From: Rheinheimera nanhaiensis E407-8
Lineage (GTDB): Bacteria; Pseudomonadota; Gammaproteobacteria; Enterobacterales; Alteromonadaceae
Reading direction: 5' to 3'
Assembly: GCF_000296695.1 (NCBI RefSeq)
Contig: NZ_BAFK01000003.1
Coordinates: 124,001 to 188,000 of the forward strand
Length of the DNA stretch: 64,000 nucleotides
Position 1 is the stretch's first letter; each line of letters opens with the position of its first letter. The notes below the pieces were generated by a model. That model worked only from the letters and a program-made list of their open reading frames with translations, ran no database searches and was not told the DNA's origin. This document shows positions 55,917-64,000 of this stretch, in pieces. The translations under genes and the position numbers were made by a program.

Positions 55917-57077
55917 ATGTATCAGCAGTTTTTTCAGCGCTTTTTAGCTGCTAATCCCGGCAAGCAGCATTTTGCCTGCCACTCGCACCATTACTGGCCC
56001 GATGTTAGCCGCGATGCGGTGTTGGAGTACTGGGATGACAGCGCCCGGCTGGTCGACGACAAATGGCGTTATATCTTTGGCGAAAAAGTGCCGCAAACGC
56101 AGCAGCTTATTGCCGATATTCTGCAGCTGCCGCAGCCGGAGCAAATAGTGTTTGCCCCCAATACTCACGAGCTGGTGATGCGCTTACTCAGCTGCTTTGA
56201 CTTACGCCTGCCGCTACGGATTTTAACCACCGACAGTGAGTTTCACAGCTTCAGCCGGCAGCTAAAGCGGCTGGCTGAATATGACAATGTGCAGGTAGAC
56301 TACATTGCTACAGAGCCGTTCGCCAGCTTTGAACAGCGCTTTATCGCCGCCGCTGCGCAGCAGCCCTATCAGTTGATTTTTTGCAGCCAGGTGTTTTTTA
56401 ACTCTGGTTTTGCTATTGCCGATCTTAACCACTTTGTGCAGCAACTTGCGCACCTAAGTCAGGCCATGATCGCCATCGATGGCTACCATGGCTTTATGGC
56501 GCTGCCAACCGACTTATCAGCCATTGCCGAGCGCATTTTTTATCTGTCCGGTAGTTATAAATATGCCGGCGGTGGCGAAGGCTGCTGCTTTATGGCAGTA
56601 CCCCTCGGTAGCGCGCAGCGGCCATTATATACCGGCTGGTTTGCCGAGTTCGGTACCCTGGCGGCAGAAAAGTCGGCGACGGTGCTGTACAGCGAAGATG
56701 GCTATCGTTTTGCCGGCGCGACCATGGATTTTACCGCCCTGTACCGCTTAAACGCTGTGCTGCGCCTGTTTAAGCAGCAAGGTATTAGTGTGGGGCGTAT
56801 TCATCAGTATGTGCAGCAGTTGCAGCAGGTGTTTTTACAAAAACTGGACGCCGTGAACCACCCCAAGCTGAATCGGGACAGTCTGTTAGCACGGGATTTA
56901 AACCAGCATGGCCATTTTCTCACCTTCCGTTTAGGCTCGGCTGCAGAGGTGGCTGAGCTGGCGGCGCAGTTGAAACGCGCCGGTATCGAAACCGATTACC
57001 GTGGTGACCGGCTGCGCTTTGGCTTTGGCCTATACCATAACAGTGCTGACTACGATTTAAGCTGTTTGGCCGGCTAG
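55917..57077 (+). CDS. Kynureninase-like class V aminotransferase fold enzyme
   Basis: The 386-residue PLP enzyme has the class V layout: 'FACHSHHYWPDVSRDAV' start, a cofactor Asp in MIAIDGYHGF (near 187) and the Schiff-base Lys in SGSYKYAGGGEGCCF (near 219). The region resembles kynureninase (SYKYLNGGPG) but the N-terminal half differs. Substrate unknown; no kynurenine pathway gene is near. GGAG precedes ATG 55917. It sits between terminators, so it is a stand-alone transcription unit inserted in the hflC-purA interval. Confidence 0.78.
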   Translation: MYQQFFQRFLAANPGKQHFACHSHHYWPDVSRDAVLEYWDDSARLVDDKWRYIFGEKVPQTQQLIADILQLPQPEQIVFAPNTHELVMRLLSCFDLRLPLRILTTDSEFHSFSRQLKRLAEYDNVQVDYIATEPFASFEQRFIAAAAQQPYQLIFCSQVFFNSGFAIADLNHFVQQLAHLSQAMIAIDGYHGFMALPTDLSAIAERIFYLSGSYKYAGGGEGCCFMAVPLGSAQRPLYTGWFAEFGTLAAEKSATVLYSEDGYRFAGATMDFTALYRLNAVLRLFKQQGISVGRIHQYVQQLQQVFLQKLDAVNHPKLNRDSLLARDLNQHGHFLTFRLGSAAEVAELAAQLKRAGIETDYRGDRLRFGFGLYHNSADYDLSCLAG

Positions 57078-57110
57078 CCTGCTAAGTTATTGATAGTTAA
57101 AGATGGATTA

Positions 57111-57138
57111 AGCCGCTGAGAAAAAAGCGGCTTTTTTT
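57111..57138 (+). terminator. Terminator between aminotransferase-like gene and purA
   Basis: AGCCGCT (57111-57117) pairs with AGCGGCT (57126-57132), followed by seven T. Confidence 0.85.
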
Positions 57139-57153
57139 CATCCAGACGGCTGA

Positions 57154-58509
<1,356 letters not shown>

Positions 58510-58536
58510 CATCTGAAACTTTGTTTGTTGCGTATA

Positions 58537-58564
58537 AAAAATGCTGCCAAAGGGCAGCATTTTT
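58537..58564 (+). terminator. Terminator after purA
   Basis: ATGCTGCC (58541-58548) pairs with GGCAGCAT (58553-58560), flanked by AAAA and TTTT. Confidence 0.88.
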
Positions 58565-58604
58565 GTTTTATGCTGGTCAAATAGCCTATTAAGGAGCCAG
58601 TACT

Positions 58605-59921
58605 ATGCGTGTATTACTTACCTCTGTCCTGTTATTGGGGCTCACTGCTTGTGGTGGCAGCAGCAGTAGCAATGATGACAGTGCCGGCACCAACCTGTGC
58701 CAGCGTAGCGATATCAACTCCCAGGTGTTTTGCGCCCTGCAGCAAGATTATTTGTGGTATCGCGACTTGCCAACCAGTATTAATCCGGGCAGTTATAACT
58801 CGCCTTCAGCATTATTAGAGGCGGTTGCTGCGCCGCAAGACCGCTATAGCTTTATTCTGACCCGGCAGGAATATGAAGATCGTTTTATCAACGCCACGTT
58901 TTTTGGTTATGGCTTTTCCAGCCGCCGGGCTGACAACAACAGTAGCCTGCACATTGCCTATGTATATGACGATGGCTCTGCAGCGCAAAATGGCCTGCGC
59001 CGCGGAGACAAAATTATCGAAATTGAAGGTGTAAGCGTTGCAGAGTGGTTAAGCCGCCTGGATGCCGGTACGGCGACGAATGATGATGTGTACGGGCCGA
59101 ATGAAGAAGGTGTGATGCGCAACTTTGTTTGGCGTAAACCCGACGGTACTGAACTGTCAGCTGACTTTGTTAAAAGTGAAGTGACCACCAATACGGTACT
59201 GCACCGCTCGGTCAGAAATGTGGATGGCAAGCTGGTAGGCTACCTGGTGTTTAATACCTTTATTGAATTGTCAGAGTCTGAGCTGGAAACGGCTTTTGCT
59301 GATTTTGCCGCCCAGGGTGTGGATGAGCTGGTGCTGGATTTACGCTACAACGGCGGGGGCCTTATTCGCGTAGCCAACCAGTTAGCCACCCAGATTGCGC
59401 AAAACGCGGTACAAAACCAGGTATTTGTTAAATATCAATACAATGATAAGAACACTGCAAAAAACACCACCACCCGTTTTGCGCTGGGTGCCGGCCGTAG
59501 CGTGCTCAATCTGCCACGGGTTTTCGTACTGACAACGCAAGCCAGCTGCTCGTCCAGCGAGCTGGTGATTAACTCTTTAGCGCCTTTTGTTGACGTGGTA
59601 CAAATCGGTGACACTACCTGTGGTAAGCCGGTCGGGCAACAGCCGGATATTATTGGCAACTATGTGTTGTTTGCCATTAATTTCCAGACCGTGAACGCGC
59701 TGGACCAGGGCGACTACTTTGATGGGTTGCTGCCAAATTGTCAGGTTAGCGACGCCATCACCGGTGATTGGGGCGTGCTGACAGATCCGTTGTATACCGA
59801 AGCCATCAGCTACATTAGCACTGGTAGCTGTAGCAATGTAGCGGTAAGTCGCGCCAGTATTACGCCGGCGCAGCAAAAGCCACGGCTGGCGGCCCCCTGG
59901 GTGGTTAACAACGAGCAATAA
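58605..59921 (+). CDS. S41-family protease lipoprotein with PDZ domain
   Basis: The 438-residue protein starts with a lipoprotein signal (lipobox LTAC, Cys near residue 16). A Ser/Asp-rich linker, a helical cap, a PDZ domain (about 105-170; GLRRGDKIIEIEG) and the S41 peptidase domain with LDLRYNGGG (near 245) follow. The active-site Ser lies in QASCSSSEL (near 310), and the Lys probably in GKPVGQ (near 340). It belongs to the C-terminal processing protease superfamily, but its periplasmic substrate is unknown. AAGGAG precedes the ATG. Confidence 0.88.
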   Translation: MRVLLTSVLLLGLTACGGSSSSNDDSAGTNLCQRSDINSQVFCALQQDYLWYRDLPTSINPGSYNSPSALLEAVAAPQDRYSFILTRQEYEDRFINATFFGYGFSSRRADNNSSLHIAYVYDDGSAAQNGLRRGDKIIEIEGVSVAEWLSRLDAGTATNDDVYGPNEEGVMRNFVWRKPDGTELSADFVKSEVTTNTVLHRSVRNVDGKLVGYLVFNTFIELSESELETAFADFAAQGVDELVLDLRYNGGGLIRVANQLATQIAQNAVQNQVFVKYQYNDKNTAKNTTTRFALGAGRSVLNLPRVFVLTTQASCSSSELVINSLAPFVDVVQIGDTTCGKPVGQQPDIIGNYVLFAINFQTVNALDQGDYFDGLLPNCQVSDAITGDWGVLTDPLYTEAISYISTGSCSNVAVSRASITPAQQKPRLAAPWVVNNEQ

Positions 59922-60017
59922 AGGCGCGGTTTTTGCTTAGCTTTTTGCCTAATAATGGCTCAACTGATGTCAAAACCGGCCGATAACGGCTGTAATGACA
60001 ATTTAGTGGCGGTATTA

Positions 60018-60641
60018 ATGAAAAAAACGCTAGGCTGCTTGCTGGCAGCACTTTGCCTGCCAGCAGCCACAACTACATCAGCACAAGAACTGGAAGCCGT
60101 GCAACTGTATAGCCAGGACGAGCTGTTAGCCCTGATCCGGACCAACAGCCACCTGAAGCGGGTGCGGGCAGATGATTGTCAGCTGGTACGCGATATTGAA
60201 GCCCGGGCTGACATTATGCAGCTGCCGGCTTATCAGTTTTTATACGGTGATATGCTGGCTTACGCTGTGTGCGTGCCACGTAATGTTGAACGCGGCTGGG
60301 ATTTAATGCTGCAAGCCGCTGCTCAGGGCTTGCCGGAAGGCTTAGAGCAGGTAGGACGCTATTACCATATTGGCCGCTTTGTGCAGCCTGATATCGATAA
60401 AGCTATCGTTTATTTACGCGAAGCCGCAGCGCTGGGTAATTTAAAAGCCCAGCTGCGGCTAGCGCAAATACTGGTAGATGGCCACGGCAGCCCGGTCGAT
60501 TTTGAGCAAAGCTACCGCTGGCTGCATCATGCCATTACCGCAGATAGCGCAACCCATAAACAAATACAGCAGCTACTGGCGCAGCTGGCGCAGAAAATGC
60601 CGGCTAAGGTGGTGGCGAATGCGAAAAAACCGGTAAAGTGA
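60018..60641 (+). CDS. Exported Sel1-repeat protein
   Basis: From ATG 60018 the 207-residue product has a signal peptide (LGCLLAALCLPAATTTSA). A helical region and two or so Sel1 repeats follow (ERGWDLMLQAAAQGLPEGL; DKAIVYLREAAALGNLKAQ; YRWLHHAITADS). The start at 59955 adds 21 residues before the signal. Sel1 proteins act as periplasmic scaffolds. It lies between the S41 gene and rnr, same strand. Function unknown. Confidence 0.8.
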   Translation: MKKTLGCLLAALCLPAATTTSAQELEAVQLYSQDELLALIRTNSHLKRVRADDCQLVRDIEARADIMQLPAYQFLYGDMLAYAVCVPRNVERGWDLMLQAAAQGLPEGLEQVGRYYHIGRFVQPDIDKAIVYLREAAALGNLKAQLRLAQILVDGHGSPVDFEQSYRWLHHAITADSATHKQIQQLLAQLAQKMPAKVVANAKKPVK

Positions 60642-60707
60642 AGTTCATACGCTTTTACCGGTTTAGCTGTTACACTTAACCTAATTTAGGACACACAAGA
60701 AAACTTA

Positions 60708-63050
60708 ATGACGGTAAATGATCCGCATCTTGCCCGTGAGCAGGAAAAATACGACAACCCCATCCCCAGCCGTGAATTTATTCTCGAGCATATCGAAAAA
60801 CGCCAAAGCCCCGCTTATTTTGATGAATTAGTACAAGAGCTGGGGTTAACCGATGATGATGCCATTTTCGCGCTGAAAAAGCGTTTGCGCGCCATGGAGC
60901 GTGACGGCCAGCTTATTTACACCAAAAACCGCCGTTATGGTTTGGTCGATAATATGGATCTGGTAAAGGGCACTGTGCTGGGCCACCGCGAAGGCTTTGG
61001 CTTTTTAAAGCTGGAGCAGGGCGGGCCAGACTGGTTTATTCCAAACTTTGAAATGCAGCGTTTACTGCATGGCGATGTGGTGCTGGCTACGGCGCAAAGC
61101 GTAAACAGCAAAGATAAAACCGAAGCCCGCATAGTACGGGTGCTGGAGCCGCGCAGTGAGCCAATTGTTGGCCGCTATTACAAAGATTTTGCCTTAGGCG
61201 TAGTGGTGCCGGACGACCCACGTATTACGCAGGATATTGTGATCCCCGACGGTGAGCAGGGCGCAGCCCGCCATGGCCAGGTGGTGCTGGTAGAAGTCAC
61301 GCAGCGGCCATCAAAACGGGTAAATGCGGTCGGTAAGGTGACTGAAGTGCTGGGTGAGCATATGGCGCCGGGCATGGAGATTGAAATTGCCATCCGTAAC
61401 CATCAGATCCCGCATGTGTTTTCTGATGCGGTATTACAGCAGGTCGCCAAATACGGTGAAGACGTGCCCGCAGCGGCCAAACAAGGCCGGGTCGACTTAA
61501 CCCAGTTGGGCCTCATTACCATTGACGGCGAAGACGCGCGAGACTTTGACGATGCGGTGTATGCTGAAGCGAAAGACAACGGCGGCTGGCGTTTATGGGT
61601 GGCTATTGCTGATGTTAGTAGCTATGTGCTGCCAGATACCCCGCTGGATAAAAGCGCGTTAGAGCGCGGTAACTCGGTGTATTTCCCCGATCATGTGGTG
61701 CCGATGTTACCCGAAGCCTTATCAAACGGTCTGTGTTCATTAAACCCACATGTTGACCGGTTGTGTTTAGTTGCCGATATGCACATCAGCGCCAACGGCA
61801 AGCTGGAAAGCTATCAGTTTTATGAAGCGGTAATGCACTCCAGAGCCCGCTTAACCTACAACAAGGTGCATAAAATTTTGCAGGGCGACCCGGAACTGCG
61901 GGCGCAATATAACGATAACCTGACCAATATTGAAACCCTGTACGCCCTGTATAAAAAGCTGGCCAAAGTGCGAGGCCAACGCGGTGCTATTGAGTTTGAA
62001 ACGGTAGAAACGCGCTTTATCTTTAACAGCCACCGCAAAATTGAGCAGATAGTACCGGTACACCGGGTTGAGTCACATAAGATCATCGAAGAATGTATGA
62101 TCATGGCCAACGTGGCGGCCGCGCGTTTTATTGAAAAGCACGAAGCCCATACCTTGTTTCGTGTACACGAACGGCCGGACGGCGACCGCTTTGATAACTT
62201 CCGCCGCTTTTTAGCCGAGCTGGGTATTGAAGCAGATTTACCTTCTGAGCCAACGCCACTGGAGCTGACTGAGCTGTTAAACCGCATTGGTGAGCGGCCA
62301 GACCGTGAGCTGATAGAAACCACTATGCTGCGCTCAATGAAGCAGGCGGTGTATCAGGGCGATAATCAGGGCCACTTTGGCCTGGCGCTGGAAGCCTATG
62401 CTCACTTCACCTCACCCATTCGCCGCTACCCGGATCTGGTGTTGCACCGTGGCATTAAAGCCATACTGGCTAAGCAAGGGCAAAAAGTGACCGGTGCCCG
62501 CGCCTACACTGAGGCTGAAATTGCCCCGCTGGGCGAGCAGTGCTCGATGACTGAGCGGCGCGCCGATGACGCCACCCGCGAAGTGGCCGACTGGCTAAAA
62601 TGCGAGTATATGCAGGATCATTTGGGTTCAGAGTTTGAGGGCGTAGTGTCTACCGTCACCAGCTTTGGCTTATTTGTGCGTTTAACTGAGCTGTATATCG
62701 AAGGCCTGGTGCATGTTACCTCGTTGCAAAACGATTACTACCACTTTGATACCGAGCGCCATGTGTTAACCGGTGAGCACAGCAAAGTCAGTTATCGCAT
62801 GGGTGACTTATTGAAGGTGAAAGTGGCGGCGGTAAATTTAGAAGCGCGCAAAATTGATTTAGTGCTGGTAGGCGAGCCCAAACGCTTTGTTAACAAAGCC
62901 GATATTAAAGCCTCTAAGCAAGCGGCTGCACAGAAGGGCGCCAAGCGCGGCTCGGCTAAGGGAGCCAAAGCGCCCGCTAAAGCAGAAGCTAAACCGAAAG
63001 GCGCACGCAATATTACCGCGCGCAAAAAGCCACGGCGTAAAGCTAAGTAA
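60708..63050 (+). CDS. rnr: Ribonuclease R
   Basis: The 780-residue exonuclease has an N-terminal winged helix, cold-shock domains, the RNB domain with DGEDARDFDDAVY (about 273-285) that holds the metal-binding Asp residues, an S1 domain (about 640-725) and a Lys/Ala-rich tail. It degrades structured RNA 3'-5'. It is followed by rlmB after 50 bases, the conserved rnr-rlmB pair; nsrR, often before it, is absent. Confidence 0.97.
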   Translation: MTVNDPHLAREQEKYDNPIPSREFILEHIEKRQSPAYFDELVQELGLTDDDAIFALKKRLRAMERDGQLIYTKNRRYGLVDNMDLVKGTVLGHREGFGFLKLEQGGPDWFIPNFEMQRLLHGDVVLATAQSVNSKDKTEARIVRVLEPRSEPIVGRYYKDFALGVVVPDDPRITQDIVIPDGEQGAARHGQVVLVEVTQRPSKRVNAVGKVTEVLGEHMAPGMEIEIAIRNHQIPHVFSDAVLQQVAKYGEDVPAAAKQGRVDLTQLGLITIDGEDARDFDDAVYAEAKDNGGWRLWVAIADVSSYVLPDTPLDKSALERGNSVYFPDHVVPMLPEALSNGLCSLNPHVDRLCLVADMHISANGKLESYQFYEAVMHSRARLTYNKVHKILQGDPELRAQYNDNLTNIETLYALYKKLAKVRGQRGAIEFETVETRFIFNSHRKIEQIVPVHRVESHKIIEECMIMANVAAARFIEKHEAHTLFRVHERPDGDRFDNFRRFLAELGIEADLPSEPTPLELTELLNRIGERPDRELIETTMLRSMKQAVYQGDNQGHFGLALEAYAHFTSPIRRYPDLVLHRGIKAILAKQGQKVTGARAYTEAEIAPLGEQCSMTERRADDATREVADWLKCEYMQDHLGSEFEGVVSTVTSFGLFVRLTELYIEGLVHVTSLQNDYYHFDTERHVLTGEHSKVSYRMGDLLKVKVAAVNLEARKIDLVLVGEPKRFVNKADIKASKQAAAQKGAKRGSAKGAKAPAKAEAKPKGARNITARKKPRRKAK

Positions 63051-63100
63051 TAAGGTAAACTGCCGGCCAATTTTTCTGGCTGGCGAAACAAGGGCTAATA

Positions 63101-63832
63101 ATGAACGCAGATCTGGTATTTGGTATTCACGCGGTAGAAGCGTTTTTGCAGCGCGCGCCGCAAGATGTGCTGGAATTGTTCGTGATGAAAGATCGCGACG
63201 ATAAGCGCATGCAACCGATCATTCAATTAGCCCGGCAAAACGGCGTGTCGGTGCAGTTTTGTAACCGTAAAACGCTGGACGATATGGTCGGCGGCCAGCA
63301 TCAGGGTGTCGTCGCCAAAGCCCGTTTACAAAGCACAGGCAATGAAGCCGATTTAGCCGCTATCGTGGCGGCGAACGACAAGCCGTTTATTCTGATCCTC
63401 GATGGGGTTACCGACCCGCATAACTTAGGTGCTATTTTACGCAGTGCCGATGCTGCCGGTGTGCATGCGGTGGTAGCGCCGAAAGATCGCTCAGTTAAGC
63501 TTACCTCTGTAGTGCGTAAAGTAGCCTGTGGTGCGGCAGAGAGCGTACCTTTTATTACCGTGACCAACTTAGCCCGCACCTTGCGTGAATTGCAGGAAGC
63601 CGGTGTTTGGATAGTCGGTACCGCCGGTGAAACTGAAACCCTGGTGTACGCTGCTGATTTAAAAGGCCCGCTAGCGCTGGTATTGGGCGCAGAGGGTGAA
63701 GGCCTGCGCCGGCTAACGCGTGAAACCTGCGACGCTCTGGTAAAAATTCCGATGTTTGGCACCGTGTCCAGCCTTAACGTATCGGTAGCGGCCGGTATCT
63801 GCTTATTTGAAGCCGTGCGTCAGCGTAGTTAA
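63101..63832 (+). CDS. rlmB: 23S rRNA (guanosine-2'-O-)-methyltransferase RlmB
   Basis: RlmB methylates G2251 in the peptidyl-transferase P loop. The 243-residue SpoU protein has the N-terminal substrate-binding domain ([16 protein letters not shown]) and the knotted domain with [21 protein letters not shown] (about 106-126), [12 protein letters not shown] (near 195) and [20 protein letters not shown] precedes the ATG. Confidence 0.97.
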   Translation: MNADLVFGIHAVEAFLQRAPQDVLELFVMKDRDDKRMQPIIQLARQNGVSVQFCNRKTLDDMVGGQHQGVVAKARLQSTGNEADLAAIVAANDKPFILILDGVTDPHNLGAILRSADAAGVHAVVAPKDRSVKLTSVVRKVACGAAESVPFITVTNLARTLRELQEAGVWIVGTAGETETLVYAADLKGPLALVLGAEGEGLRRLTRETCDALVKIPMFGTVSSLNVSVAAGICLFEAVRQRS

Positions 63833-63905
63833 GTAAATCTCTGCTTGTTATTTGCCCGCTGAGTCCGTAAAATACGCGACCTTCGGCCATACACTAACGT
63901 TCCTT

Positions 63906-63941
63906 GCCTCCATGAGAACCCCGGCCGAGTTCCCCCGAGGC
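63906..63941 (+). promoter_or_regulatory. Possible S6:S18 autoregulatory leader motif
   Basis: GCCTC (63906-63910) pairs with GAGGC (63937-63941), an inner GAAC/GTTC stem follows, and the loop holds CCCGGCCGA. Position (23 bases before rpsF) and CCGA loop fit the known S6:S18 leader of rpsF-rpsR operons. Confidence 0.5.
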
Positions 63942-63963
63942 TTACTAACCGTAAGGAGCTACA

Positions 63964-64000
63964 ATGCGTCATTACGAAATCGTTTTTATGGTTCACCCTG
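63964..64000 (+). CDS. rpsF: 30S ribosomal protein S6, 3'-truncated by window edge
   Basis: After TAAGGAG the ATG at 63964 starts MRHYEIVFMVHP, the conserved beginning of ribosomal protein S6. Only twelve codons are in the window. The usual order rlmB, rpsF, (priB), rpsR, rplI is expected beyond the edge. Confidence 0.93.
   Translation, partial: MRHYEIVFMVHP

Overview
The window is a stretch of a gammaproteobacterial chromosome. Gene content and order (bamB-der; guaB-guaA; aroQ-accB-accC; dsbD near groES-groEL; psd-rsgA divergent from orn, tRNA-Gly, queG divergent from tsaE-amiB-mutL-miaA-hfq-hflX-hflK-hflC-purA-rnr-rlmB-rpsF) match the Alteromonadales/Chromatiales type, for example Rheinheimera, Alishewanella or Arsukibacterium. 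That genus guess is inference from protein flavour and synteny, not from a search.

Layout. 1-5.5 kb: end of bamB, der, a large PLP decarboxylase and a ChaC-type cyclotransferase. 5.5-10.8 kb: an AT-richer accessory region with hypothetical genes, an AbiD/AbiF-like HEPN protein, a three-gene minus-strand operon of small membrane or exported proteins, and a three-helix membrane protein behind a 17-codon leader ORF. Two 57/60-identical copies of a 60-bp hairpin element bound its core, and two diverged antitoxin-like gene remnants lie just outside. 10.8-13.7 kb: a periplasmic binding protein, a MipA/OmpV protein, a small lipoprotein and a suhB 5' fragment fused to unrelated sequence. 13.7-23.7 kb: CPA1 antiporter, xseA, guaBA, a second signal peptidase I, a 55-codon DUF3012 lipoprotein, an SRPBCC stub, a GAF-GGDEF cyclase and prmA. 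23.7-29.5 kb: an unfamiliar three-gene envelope operon lying between prmA and accC, then accC-accB-aroQ. 29.7-33.8 kb: dsbD and groESL with a clear heat-shock promoter.

33.8-37.7 kb is mobile DNA: about 460 bp without genes, a full-looking group II intron (RT-HNH protein, domain V and VI visible) that carries two tiny hydrophobic ORFs between the RT gene and domain V, and a truncated IS4-family element. 37.9-43.2 kb: secreted GH13 amylase, MAPEG protein, a darP (yjgA) 3' remnant, a DUF3016 protein, small helical proteins, a MerC-like protein behind a possible Zur box, and a glycerophosphodiesterase. 43.3-64 kb: the conserved housekeeping block from psd to rpsF, with a kynureninase-like enzyme between hflC and purA and an S41 protease plus a Sel1 protein between purA and rnr.

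The features most worth following are the repeat-bounded Abi region, the accC/prmA-embedded envelope operon, and the small ORFs inside the group II intron. None can be called a new system from sequence alone. No CRISPR array, integrase, prophage or rRNA gene was seen.
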